A stretch of DNA of 6,991 bases, taken from the NCBI GenBank assembly GCA_022565745.1, contig JAIUMB010000117.1, forward strand, positions 1-6,991, given 5' to 3'. How positions within the stretch are numbered: position 1 is the stretch's first letter; every line of letters starts with the position of its first letter. Under the pieces are notes generated by a model, which did not search any database, was not told the DNA's origin, and worked only from the letters and a program-made list of their open reading frames with translations. Both the position numbers and the translations under genes were made by a program. Source of the DNA: Cryomorphaceae bacterium (GTDB lineage: Bacteria; Bacteroidota; Bacteroidia; Flavobacteriales; Schleiferiaceae). Positions 1 to 6,887 of this stretch are shown here, one piece after another.

Positions 1-1034
1 AAAAAATACTTGAACAATCGACCTTGACTTTCCATAAAAACACCATTGAGGCCATTGAATTCTTCCGCCGTGGTTTTTCTTTCTTTCCCCGATACCAGCA
101 GTTGAACGGTATAGTAAAAAGAAGGTGCTTCTTTCGCGGATTCGCTTTCTGGTATGTCTTTTTTTTGCTGTGTGGTTGGCGTTTGTTTGGCTTCTTCCGT
201 TGCAATGATTGGAGGAGAAAGCTCACTGCGATTAATTTTTTCAAAAGCCTCGCGTTTTTCTTTGTAATCTCTTACAGCACGATAAATGGCCGATGCCATG
301 AGGTTTTGTCCATTGTCGCTCTGCAAAAAGTCTTCTTCAAATCGATTGGTCAAAAAGCCTAATTCAATAAGCACAGCGGGCATGGTGGTTCTACTTGTGA
401 CCACAAGCGGTTGTTGTTTAACGCCGCGGTCTTTTCGCTTGGCCCTTTCGCGAAATTGATCTTGAACCTTTTGCGCAAAGGCTACGCTTTGTTCAAGAAA
501 TGCATTTTGATATAAGCTCAATGCGATATAGGTTTCTGGTCTACTGGGGTCAAATCCTTCATACTGCTCTTCAAAGTTGTCTTCAAGAGTAATAACGGCG
601 TTTTCTTGCATGGCTACGCGCATTTGCTTGTCGCCTTGACCACGCCCCATCACGTAAGTCGAAGCGCCAAAGGCTTGTGGATTGGTAAAGGCGTCGCAGT
701 GGATAGAAATAAATAAATCGGCTTTCTGACGGTTGGCAATGGCCGCACGCTCGTGAAGTTCTACAAAACGGTCGTCTTTACGCGTGTAAACCACCTTGAC
801 GTCTTTGAGATTTTGTTCAATATATGCACCGAGCTTCAGTGAGACTTGCAGCGCAACGTCTTTTTCTCGCGAGCGATATCTGCCTGTCCCTAAATTCCCA
901 GGATCTTTACCTCCGTGTCCGGCATCAATAACCACCAATGTAAACTTATCGTCGTTGGTGGGAAGCCAGCTGGCTTCGTAGCCGGGAATGAAGAGCAGCA
1001 TGGCTAAAAGTGAAAATAAAACTCGTCTGAGCAT
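1..1034 (-). CDS. N-acetylmuramoyl-L-alanine amidase (Amidase_3), C-terminus cut by window edge
   Basis: This zinc amidase would cleave the bond between N-acetylmuramic acid and L-alanine of peptidoglycan in the periplasm, a role in cell separation and wall turnover. My translation from ATG at 1034 gives 344 codons with no stop before the edge. Residues 1-21 look like a short signal peptide or anchor (MLRRVLFSLLAMLLFIPGYE). The Amidase_3 domain spans about 31-258: VVIDAGHGGKDPG supplies zinc ligand H40, REKDV gives E57, SIHCDA gives H112 and VLIELGFLTN gives the catalytic E224, so all four key residues are present. A low-complexity Lys/Glu/Gln/Thr linker (about 260-304) leads to a SPOR-like segment starting near 306 (YYTVQLLVSGKERK, later GRLFKY), a peptidoglycan-binding fold seen at the C-terminus of Bacteroidota amidases. 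Roughly 40-70 more residues are expected outside the window, by family comparison. It is divergent from lptD, both being envelope genes. Confidence 0.93.
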   Translation of the reverse strand, partial: MLRRVLFSLLAMLLFIPGYEASWLPTNDDKFTLVVIDAGHGGKDPGNLGTGRYRSREKDVALQVSLKLGAYIEQNLKDVKVVYTRKDDRFVELHERAAIANRQKADLFISIHCDAFTNPQAFGASTYVMGRGQGDKQMRVAMQENAVITLEDNFEEQYEGFDPSRPETYIALSLYQNAFLEQSVAFAQKVQDQFRERAKRKDRGVKQQPLVVTSRTTMPAVLIELGFLTNRFEEDFLQSDNGQNLMASAIYRAVRDYKEKREAFEKINRSELSPPIIATEEAKQTPTTQQKKDIPESESAKEAPSFYYTVQLLVSGKERKTTAEEFNGLNGVFMESQGRLFKYF

Positions 1035-1109
1035 GGTTTCGCTTGAATTTTTAACGTAATGCTTTAAAAAATGCTGGGCTTGATCAATTTATGGTTGGGT
1101 AAATTGACT

Positions 1110-1117
1110 TAGTTTTG
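1110..1117 (+). promoter_or_regulatory. candidate -7 element of lptD promoter
   Basis: TAGTTTTG is an exact match to the Bacteroidota primary-sigma -7 consensus TAnnTTTG. A TTTA at 1088-1091, 18 bases upstream, is one base from the TTTG -33 consensus. The transcript would begin near 1122, giving a leader of about 85 bases to the ATG at 1207. The match is short and the spacer is AT-rich, so a chance match is possible. Confidence 0.35.
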
Positions 1118-1183
1118 ACCCCAAGTTATTTGCAAAACGATTTTGTGTGTAAAAAAGATATGCACGAACGTTTTTGTCTGTGG

Positions 1184-1191
1184 CAAAAATA
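1184..1191 (-). promoter_or_regulatory. candidate -7 element of the amidase promoter
   Basis: Read on the minus strand this is TATTTTTG, again fitting TAnnTTTG. It would give the amidase transcript a leader of about 140 bases. No convincing -33 element lies upstream. It lies upstream of the lptD ATG at 1207, so the two promoters would face away from each other with overlapping leaders. Weak call in an AT-rich spacer. Confidence 0.2.
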
Positions 1192-1206
1192 AGGCCTAAT
1201 AAGCGT

Positions 1207-3924
1207 ATGTCCTTGTATTTACGGCAATTTTTATTTGTAGCTCTGTTGATTGTGCCGGCATTTGTTTTTGCTCAGGTAGAGCCGGATACGCTATCCCGCC
1301 GCCCAAAGCATTTGCAAGAATTGGATACATCAGCTCTTTCTCATGATGCCATCGCTGCAAAAGATTCCGTGCAGCCAGACTCTCTGCCGCCGGGCACGCA
1401 AACCAAACAACCCTATAGAACGTCCAAAAGTCTTGATGAAATCGTCGACTCAGACGCCCTGGATTCTATTGTGAGCAGCATGAAGCTCGAAAAAACTTTT
1501 CTCTACAACGAAGCCGTGGTGGTGTACGGTGACATTACCCTTAAAGCAGGATACATTGAAATCGACAACAAAACCAATGAGGTCTATGCCACTGGCATCT
1601 TAGATTCTGCAGGGAATTTGGTGCAAAAGCCGATTTTTATCGAAGGGGGACAAGAATACCGAACGGATACCATCCGCTATAATTTTGATTCGGGGAAAGC
1701 CATCATCAAAATGATGCTTACGCAAGAAGGCGAGGCGTTTATGCAAGGACAACGAGCGAAGAAAATGGACGACAATGTCATGTTTATCAGTGACGCATCT
1801 TACACAACTTGTAGTCATGAACAGCCGCATTTTAAAATAATCACCAAAAAGACAAAGGTGATTCCTGATGATAGAATTATTTTCTCTCAAGCTTATCTAG
1901 AGGTTTTAGACTTACCAACCCCTCTAGGATTGCCTTTTGGATTTATGCCAACGCAAGAAGAGCGCAAGTCAGGGATCTTAATTCCCGCTTATGGCAGCAG
2001 CTTAGATCGGGGGCACTTTTTACGTGGAGGCGGATTTTATTTGTCAATCAGTGATTATTGGGACTATACCATTAGAACAGATATTTTTACCCGCGGCGGT
2101 TATGGCTTGTTCAACAATGTCAATTACGCTCAGCGATATAAGTTTAGAGGGCAGGTCAATATCGATTACAACAAACTGATTATTGGGCGGCCTGAGTTCG
2201 CAGATTATGGCCAATTCAATAATTCGAGTGACTTTTCCGTGCGCTGGAACCATCAGCAAGATCCCAAAGCAAACCCCAACTTGCAGTTCTCGGCCAATGT
2301 CAATATCGCGACGCAATCATTTAATCAGTTGGCCACTCAAGACCCCATGACCAACCAGCAAAACCAACTGCAGTCGTCCATCAATCTCAACAAAAGTTTT
2401 GACGGGAAACCGTATTCATTGGCCGTTCAGGCTGGTCATAACCAAAGTAACGCCACGGGTAACTTAAATCTTGACTTACCAACGGTCAACTTTAATATGA
2501 ACCGGATTTTCCCGTTTAAAAAGAAGGTGTTTACCGGAAAAGAGGCGTGGTACGAGAAAATTGGTGTGCAGTACACGGGTAATTTTAGAAATACAATTGA
2601 AACCAATTTAGACGACTTTGAAATGAATCCTAATTTTTTAGTCGATCAGTCGAGGAATGGGGTCAGACACAATATTCCTATCAATGCCAATTATAAAATA
2701 TTCAAATATTTAACCTTGGTGCCTTCGGTTAATTTTACCCAACGTTGGTATTTTAATCGTATGGATTTTGAATATAACGAACGACAGATAACGGATGACT
2801 CCGTTGCGTTTGGCGTTGATACAATCATTTCTCCAGGGTTTTATACGCCTTCTAATTACCAGGTAAGAGCCGATGTTACCACCAAAATTTATGGTATGTG
2901 GCGCTATAAAAAAGGTCCATTGGCGGCGTTGAGACACGTGATTACACCTAGCGCCGGGGTCAGTTTTTCGCCAGATTTTTCAGACCCGTTTTGGGGGGCG
3001 TTTCAAGAGGTGCAAATCAACCCTGAAGGAGAAACCCAAATGTTTAATCGATACGGTGGGCGCGATTATATCTTTCAAGGACTTCAGTCTGGCCGACAAG
3101 GAAATGTAAACTTTCGTATAGACAATGTGCTTGAAGGGAAGTTGAAAGCGAAGAACGATACGACGGAAGGACAGAAGTTAAAACTCCTCGAGGGGTTGAG
3201 CGTTCAGGGTAGTTATAACCTGGCGGCCGAGGAACTGCAGTGGAGTCCGGTAAGAGTAACAGCCCGTACTTCCATACTCAAGGGTTTAATTGCTTTTAAC
3301 TACAACACGACCTTTGACCCCTACGCGGCCAATGAACGCGGCCAGCGAATTAATGAGTTTTACATCAACACCGACGGTCGACTGCTTAGACCTGTCAATA
3401 GTCAGTTTAACGTGTCCACCAGTTTAAATAATCGAACCTTCGGAACGGTAAAAAAAGGCGGAGATAACCCTGCCAAACAACCCGTAGTTGATCCACTATA
3501 CGATCCTCTTAACGTGGAAAGTGGTTTTGGGGCCTACACCACAGGCGACCCCAATTATCACTTACTCAATTATTATGTGGATTACACCGCAACTTGGAAC
3601 CTACGCCTCAATTATGTGGTCACTTCACAGATCAGACAAGAGGAGGTGATGGTCAATCAAACCTTCGATTTTAGTGGCGATGTTCAGTTGACTGGAAGTT
3701 GGCGCATTGGCTTTAGCTCAGGTTACGATATTGTCAACTCGGGCTTCTCCTATACTTCCCTTGATTTTTATAAAGATTTACACTGTTGGGAACTCAACTG
3801 CCGCTGGATTCCTTTCGGGGTTCAGCAGTCATACTTCCTCTCGGTTGGCGTAAAAGCGCCAATGTTCCAAGATCTCAAATTAGAACGTCAGCGGGGTATC
3901 GGGGATTTTGGTCAATCGTTCTAA
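1207..3924 (+). CDS. lptD: LPS-assembly outer-membrane protein LptD, Bacteroidota type
   Basis: LptD is the outer-membrane beta-barrel that receives lipopolysaccharide from the periplasmic LptA-type bridge and inserts it in the outer leaflet. From ATG 1207 the protein has 905 residues, typical of the long Bacteroidota form. Residues 1-22 are a clear signal peptide with likely cleavage at AFVFA|Q. After a variable region, an OstA/LptA-like beta-jellyroll occupies about 95-230 (FLYNEAVVVYGDITLKAGYI, YTTC). The linker ERKSGILIPAYGSS (about 252-265) is characteristic of the family, followed by a long barrel domain rich in alternating aromatic strands, ending in a C-terminal Phe as is usual for barrels recognised by BamA. 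There are only three cysteines: C202 in the N-domain and C860 and C865 in the last strands. The frame is open back to TTG 1174, adding 11 residues, but ATG 1207 begins exactly at a well-formed signal peptide, so I prefer it. No LptE-type partner gene is in the window. Confidence 0.93.
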   Translation: MSLYLRQFLFVALLIVPAFVFAQVEPDTLSRRPKHLQELDTSALSHDAIAAKDSVQPDSLPPGTQTKQPYRTSKSLDEIVDSDALDSIVSSMKLEKTFLYNEAVVVYGDITLKAGYIEIDNKTNEVYATGILDSAGNLVQKPIFIEGGQEYRTDTIRYNFDSGKAIIKMMLTQEGEAFMQGQRAKKMDDNVMFISDASYTTCSHEQPHFKIITKKTKVIPDDRIIFSQAYLEVLDLPTPLGLPFGFMPTQEERKSGILIPAYGSSLDRGHFLRGGGFYLSISDYWDYTIRTDIFTRGGYGLFNNVNYAQRYKFRGQVNIDYNKLIIGRPEFADYGQFNNSSDFSVRWNHQQDPKANPNLQFSANVNIATQSFNQLATQDPMTNQQNQLQSSINLNKSFDGKPYSLAVQAGHNQSNATGNLNLDLPTVNFNMNRIFPFKKKVFTGKEAWYEKIGVQYTGNFRNTIETNLDDFEMNPNFLVDQSRNGVRHNIPINANYKIFKYLTLVPSVNFTQRWYFNRMDFEYNERQITDDSVAFGVDTIISPGFYTPSNYQVRADVTTKIYGMWRYKKGPLAALRHVITPSAGVSFSPDFSDPFWGAFQEVQINPEGETQMFNRYGGRDYIFQGLQSGRQGNVNFRIDNVLEGKLKAKNDTTEGQKLKLLEGLSVQGSYNLAAEELQWSPVRVTARTSILKGLIAFNYNTTFDPYAANERGQRINEFYINTDGRLLRPVNSQFNVSTSLNNRTFGTVKKGGDNPAKQPVVDPLYDPLNVESGFGAYTTGDPNYHLLNYYVDYTATWNLRLNYVVTSQIRQEEVMVNQTFDFSGDVQLTGSWRIGFSSGYDIVNSGFSYTSLDFYKDLHCWELNCRWIPFGVQQSYFLSVGVKAPMFQDLKLERQRGIGDFGQSF

Positions 3925-4007
3925 ATAAAGAGAGCGCTTAGAAAGTCCGAGAGTAGAGCTTATACTCGCGATTACCCTCAGCTATTGGACATTGCAAACG
4001 ACCACTA
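3925..4007. other. convergent spacer between lptD and lplA
   Basis: These 83 bases separate two converging stop codons. I see only a weak imperfect stem (CGAG at 3948-3951 with CTCG at 3965-3968, poorly extended) and the small inverted repeat ACTATTATAGT at 4004-4014, which overlaps the lplA stop. No GC-rich stem followed by a T run is present on either strand, so a classical intrinsic terminator is not evident. Confidence 0.5.
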
Positions 4008-4991
4008 TTATAGTAGGCCTTCAACCAGTGCCTCCACCTGTAAGTCCTTAATAAATCTCTCTGGCTTGATGTCGCGCAATCGCTTCAGTAGAGCGCCTTC
4101 TTCATGCTTACAGCCAATGAGTTTTTCTTCCAGTTCTTCTACGGGTTTGATGTGGAAGAAATCGCCGAGAAGTTTTATGCCGGTGATTTTACCGTCGGCG
4201 ACGTTCATGTGAATTTCTATGGTTCCCGCATCGGTGCGGATACCTTGGGTGAGGTCATACTCTGGTGAGTATCCAAAGTTCCAATCCCAAGTGGCGTATT
4301 TTTCGTCGCGAATGGTTTGGATGGTGGCCAGGTCTTCTTCGCTGAATTCATACATGCGGCAGTCGTCATGTGTGGCCACAATATGTGCCATGATTTTATC
4401 GCGAAACGCTTCAAGTGAAATAGGCGTCTCCAAGTGATCAAGGATGTTGGTCACCCGCTTGGGCACGCTTTTGGTCGCTCTGCCCTTGTATTTCAATGGA
4501 TTGATTTTTAGCGCTCCGCTTACGTCGCGCATCTCCGAAGAAAACAATAAGGTTCCGTGGTGCAATATTCTCTTGCCCACCACGTGTTCGGCATTGCCAG
4601 AAAACTTTTTCCCGTCAATCATCAAGTCGTTGCGACCTTCAAACGTGGCGTTCACGCCCAAGGATTGCAGTACATCGATAATCGGTTGGGTGTATTTGCG
4701 AAAGTCCACCATTTTAGAGGCGTCACTACCGGTGTGGGCAAATGAAAAATTGAGGTTACCCATATCGTGATAAACCGCGCCACCGCCGGATAGCCGACGA
4801 ACGACGTGGATGTTCTTTTTCTTGACGTAATCTAAATTGATTTCGGCCAATGCATTTTGATGCTTGCCCACAATGATGGCGTTGTCGTTTTGCCAAAGCA
4901 TAAAGACATCTTCTTTTAAGTGTTTGAAGATGAATTCGTCCGTAGCGATGTTGAAATAAGGGTCGGTGCTTTTATGTACGATGCAGAGCAT
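4008..4991 (-). CDS. lplA: lipoate-protein ligase A
   Basis: This cytoplasmic enzyme activates lipoate with ATP to lipoyl-AMP and transfers it to a lysine of lipoyl domains (E2 subunits of 2-oxoacid dehydrogenases, GcvH). The 327-residue length fits the two-domain LplA. The catalytic domain shows the lipoate-binding RRLSGGGAVYHDMGN at 65-79 and the lysine motif DGKKFSGNA at 126-134, where K129 aligns with the adenylate-binding lysine of E. coli LplA. HHGTLLF at 144-150 is also typical. The C-terminal accessory domain starts near WNFGYSPEYDL (237-247) and runs to the end. It starts 5 bases after the yqgE stop, so the two are probably co-transcribed from the yqgE promoter. Substrate preference (lipoate versus octanoate) cannot be read from sequence; the presence of the accessory domain favours a true ligase rather than a LipM-type octanoyltransferase. 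Confidence 0.95.
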   Translation of the reverse strand: MLCIVHKSTDPYFNIATDEFIFKHLKEDVFMLWQNDNAIIVGKHQNALAEINLDYVKKKNIHVVRRLSGGGAVYHDMGNLNFSFAHTGSDASKMVDFRKYTQPIIDVLQSLGVNATFEGRNDLMIDGKKFSGNAEHVVGKRILHHGTLLFSSEMRDVSGALKINPLKYKGRATKSVPKRVTNILDHLETPISLEAFRDKIMAHIVATHDDCRMYEFSEEDLATIQTIRDEKYATWDWNFGYSPEYDLTQGIRTDAGTIEIHMNVADGKITGIKLLGDFFHIKPVEELEEKLIGCKHEEGALLKRLRDIKPERFIKDLQVEALVEGLL

Positions 4992-4996
4992 GGCTT

Positions 4997-5557
4997 TTAG
5001 TTTAAATCGGGGTTAATGGGCCCTTTTGCATACATGGTGTAGGGGTGGCCTTTACCCTTAATGATGTCGTACCACAAATGTTCGGTGTTTTGGCCGCATA
5101 CCCAAGAAAATGGTCTGGCATCTTCAATAAACCAGGTATTTTCTTCTATTTCGCGTTGCAATTGACCAGGTTCCCATCCAGAAATGCCAATGTAGAAACG
5201 AATAGAAGATTTATCAATAGCGAAGCTGTTCAGGAGTTGCTCCAATACTTCAGGGTTTCCACCAAAGTGAATATCTTCAGTAAGAGGGTCGCTTTCTGGA
5301 AGCAAATGCGGTTGATTGTGAATGTAATAACAACGGTTGTTGGCAACAGGGCCGCCGCGATAAAAAGATTGCGTAAATGCGCCAATAAACCCTATATCTT
5401 CAGGGTTTTCAATCTCAATAGGCTGATTGATGATCAGGCCTTCTGTTCCGTGCTTGTTGTGTTCGGTAATCAATACCACCGTTCGTTCAAAAAACGGATC
5501 CCCGATATAAGGTTTCGAACAGAGCAGTTGTCCTTTGCGAAGTTCATTTATACTCAT
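4997..5557 (-). CDS. yqgE: YqgE/AlgH family protein (UPF0301)
   Basis: A 186-residue protein of the YqgE/AlgH family, whose biochemical activity is not established; AlgH was linked to alginate regulation in Pseudomonas. Family hallmarks in order are KGQLLCSKPYIGDPFFERTV (8-27), VVLITEHNKHGTEGLIINQP (27-46), YRGGPV (66-71) and GISGWEPGQLQREI (124-137). No signal peptide or membrane segment is visible, so it should be cytoplasmic. I chose ATG 5557 because MSINELRKGQLL is the usual family N-terminus and gives the usual length. An in-frame ATG at 5605 would add 16 residues (MYNVLRRFSRVLYICG) that do not resemble the family and would read through the putative promoter. It heads a likely operon with lplA and is divergent from pdxH. 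Two cysteines occur, at C13 and C76, plus one at C154. Confidence 0.93.
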   Translation of the reverse strand: MSINELRKGQLLCSKPYIGDPFFERTVVLITEHNKHGTEGLIINQPIEIENPEDIGFIGAFTQSFYRGGPVANNRCYYIHNQPHLLPESDPLTEDIHFGGNPEVLEQLLNSFAIDKSSIRFYIGISGWEPGQLQREIEENTWFIEDARPFSWVCGQNTEHLWYDIIKGKGHPYTMYAKGPINPDLN

Positions 5558-5561
5558 GCCA

Positions 5562-5569
5562 CAAATGTA
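5562..5569 (-). promoter_or_regulatory. candidate -7 element of the yqgE-lplA promoter
   Basis: On the minus strand this reads TACATTTG, an exact fit to TAnnTTTG. TTCG at 5592-5589, 19 bases upstream, differs by one base from the TTTG -33 element. The last G lies only 4 bases before the yqgE ATG, so a transcript from it would have almost no leader. Confidence 0.45.
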
Positions 5570-5600
5570 CAAGACGCGCGAAAATCTTCGAAGTACATTG

Positions 5601-5608
5601 TACATTTG
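5601..5608 (+). promoter_or_regulatory. candidate -7 element of the pdxH promoter
   Basis: TACATTTG is identical to the element facing yqgE and fits TAnnTTTG exactly. No clear -33 TTTG is seen about 19-21 bases upstream, where the sequence is CG-rich. Transcription would begin near 5613-5616, giving a leader of about a dozen bases to ATG 5627, or none if ATG 5615 is used. Confidence 0.42.
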
Positions 5609-5626
5609 TCACAAATGTTTATCAAT

Positions 5627-6274
5627 ATGGAAAAAGACCTTCGTGCAGCAAGAGAACACTACAAAAAAGGAGTGTTGAGAAGAGCGCAAATGAATGATAA
5701 CCCCATGAAGCAATTTGATCAATGGCTTAGTGAGTATGGCAGTAAACAGTTGGCTGATTTTAATGCCATGACACTTTCGACCATTGGAGAAGATGGTTAT
5801 CCCCATTCTCGTGTGGTATTGCTAAAGGGTATTGAAGATGGAGGGTTTGTGTTTTATACCAATTATGAAAGCGACAAAGGACGCGATATAGCGGTCAATC
5901 CGCGTGTGGCGTTGTCGTTTTTTTGGCCGGAGATGGAGCGCCAAATTCGTGTCGAAGGCCATGCGGAAAAATTACCTGAAGCGGAGTCAGAAGCCTATTT
6001 TAAAATGCGTCCGCGCGATAGTCAATTAGGGGCCTGGGCATCACCACAGAGTAGAGAGGTTGATGGGGAAGACGACTTGAAAGCCCGATTTGAAGCTTAT
6101 GAGAAAAAGTTCGCCGGACAAAACGAAATTCCTCGGCCTACCTACTGGGGCGGATATATCGTGCGCCCGCAAATGATTGAGTTTTGGCAGGGGCGCCCGT
6201 CGCGACTACACGACCGTTTTCGCTACCAGCTTCAAGACGACAAGCGTTGGACTTTGCATCGCTTAGCACCGTAA
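5627..6274 (+). CDS. pdxH: pyridoxamine 5'-phosphate oxidase
   Basis: PdxH is a cytoplasmic FMN enzyme that oxidises pyridoxamine or pyridoxine 5'-phosphate to pyridoxal 5'-phosphate, the last step of PLP supply and salvage. From ATG 5627 it has 215 residues, the usual length, and aligns by eye with E. coli PdxH throughout. Visible family motifs are SRVVLLKG (61-68) and FYTNYESDKGRDI (76-88) of the FMN-binding split barrel, ERQIRVEG (104-111), MRPRDSQLGAWAS (127-139), YWGGYIVRP (173-181) and the signature IEFWQGRPSRLHDR (184-197), ending in the classic RLAP. ATG 5615 is in frame and would add MFIN; the start at 5627 matches the common N-terminus (MEKDLRAAREHY) better, but I cannot exclude 5615. 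The frame remains open far upstream across yqgE on the opposite strand; that part is not coding. It is followed after 10 bases by the redoxin gene. Confidence 0.95.
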   Translation: MEKDLRAAREHYKKGVLRRAQMNDNPMKQFDQWLSEYGSKQLADFNAMTLSTIGEDGYPHSRVVLLKGIEDGGFVFYTNYESDKGRDIAVNPRVALSFFWPEMERQIRVEGHAEKLPEAESEAYFKMRPRDSQLGAWASPQSREVDGEDDLKARFEAYEKKFAGQNEIPRPTYWGGYIVRPQMIEFWQGRPSRLHDRFRYQLQDDKRWTLHRLAP

Positions 6275-6284
6275 TCATTGAGCT

Positions 6285-6716
6285 ATGGAAAAGCCTGTTT
6301 CATCCATTTTGGTCAGTGATTATTCGGGGCAAGTGATTGATCTTTTGCAAGTTTACAAGGGGAAGCCTCTACTACTGTTGATCTACAACAATCAATGCCT
6401 TGGATGTACAGGGCGTGCTGTGCCGTTGGCGTATCAATTGAGCAAGGCGTTTCCCGCAGTTGAAGTGTTGGGCATTCATACCAGTTTTTCTAAGGAAGTG
6501 GTCACGGAACGCGATATCATGTCAATTTTCACCATTGATGAACCGCCGTTTCCCATCTATCTCGATCAAGAACAAAGGGTTTATCAGCAATTTACAAGTG
6601 AAGGCACTCCGCAGTGGATATTATTGACCTCCAATCACACCGTGTATCGCTCAATCTTCGGTTCACAAGCAAATGCGGAAAATCGCTTGTACTATGCCTT
6701 GGAGCAAATGTGCTGA
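6285..6716 (+). CDS. TlpA/redoxin-like thioredoxin-fold protein with CLGC motif
   Basis: A 143-residue thioredoxin-fold protein, probably a thiol-disulfide reductase or peroxiredoxin-like enzyme; the substrate is unknown. The fold reads as beta strand PLLLLIYNN (28-36), active site CLGC (C38, C41) at the start of a helix, strand VEVLGIHTSF (59-68), then FPIYLDQEQRVYQQF (89-103) and the cis-proline loop EGTPQW (106-111), which are the standard positions in TlpA/AhpC-TSA proteins. No signal peptide or lipobox is present, so unlike most TlpA proteins it should be cytoplasmic. The active site lacks the usual Trp before the first Cys (here Gln). It starts 10 bases after pdxH and probably shares its transcript. 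A single extra Cys is the last residue (C143). Confidence 0.82.
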   Translation: MEKPVSSILVSDYSGQVIDLLQVYKGKPLLLLIYNNQCLGCTGRAVPLAYQLSKAFPAVEVLGIHTSFSKEVVTERDIMSIFTIDEPPFPIYLDQEQRVYQQFTSEGTPQWILLTSNHTVYRSIFGSQANAENRLYYALEQMC

Positions 6717-6766
6717 TGCATGAGGTGCTGCGCAGGCACGGGAGCAGGGGAGCACGGATGGAGTAG

Positions 6767-6785
6767 TCGGGGGTCGGGGGTCGGG
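6767..6785 (+). repeat. TCGGGGG heptamer tandem repeat
   Basis: TCGGGGG-TCGGGGG-TCGGG, about 2.7 perfect copies with a 7-base period. The last GGG is also the first three bases of the 33-bp direct repeat, so the two repeat types abut. Three closely spaced G runs plus GGGG at 6747-6750 make a four-run G-quadruplex conceivable only with an 18-base loop. Confidence 0.8.
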
Positions 6786-6887
6786 TTTGCGAATGCATGT
6801 ACATGCCAATATTTGAATTGTTATAGCCTTAGGATTGTATCTGTTTGGAGGTTTGGGTTTGCGAATGCATGTAAAGACCAATATTTG
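6783..6887 (+). repeat. 33-bp direct repeat, two copies 72 bases apart
   Basis: Copies lie at 6783-6815 and 6855-6887. Both begin GGGTTTGCGAATGCATGTA and end CCAATATTTG; only 3 of 33 bases differ, all in the middle (6802, 6804, 6805 against 6874, 6876, 6877). The 39 bases between the copies are unrelated AT-rich sequence. The second copy forms the left arm and loop of the large hairpin; the first does not. Confidence 0.9.

Larger units (their letters stand above)
5561..5609. repeat. 10-bp inverted repeat in the yqgE/pdxH spacer
   Basis: ACAAATGTAC at 5561-5570 is matched exactly and in inverted orientation by GTACATTTGT at 5600-5609, with 29 bases between the arms. A further ACAAATGT at 5611-5618 makes a second, tight palindrome with the right arm (CATTTGT-C-ACAAATG, 5603-5617). 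Each arm contains the candidate -7 box of the gene it faces, so the symmetry may simply be two copies of one strong promoter element, or may also be an operator site. Confidence 0.6.

Noticed and set aside
1174..1206. TTG start for lptD adding 11 residues
   Set aside because: ATG 1207 begins a compact normal signal peptide; the extension is not needed and overlaps a putative divergent promoter. Not fully excluded.
4219..4770. Plus-strand open frames inside lplA
   Set aside because: They are shadows antisense to a gene with intact LplA motifs and carry no recognisable domain.
5558..5605. Longer yqgE start adding 16 residues
   Set aside because: The extension does not resemble the family N-terminus and would cover the putative promoter elements; 5557 gives the usual length.
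5045..5626. Plus-strand open frame extending pdxH upstream by about 194 codons across yqgE
   Set aside because: It is antisense to the well-supported yqgE gene, the extra residues resemble no PdxH N-terminus, and PdxH has its normal length from 5627.
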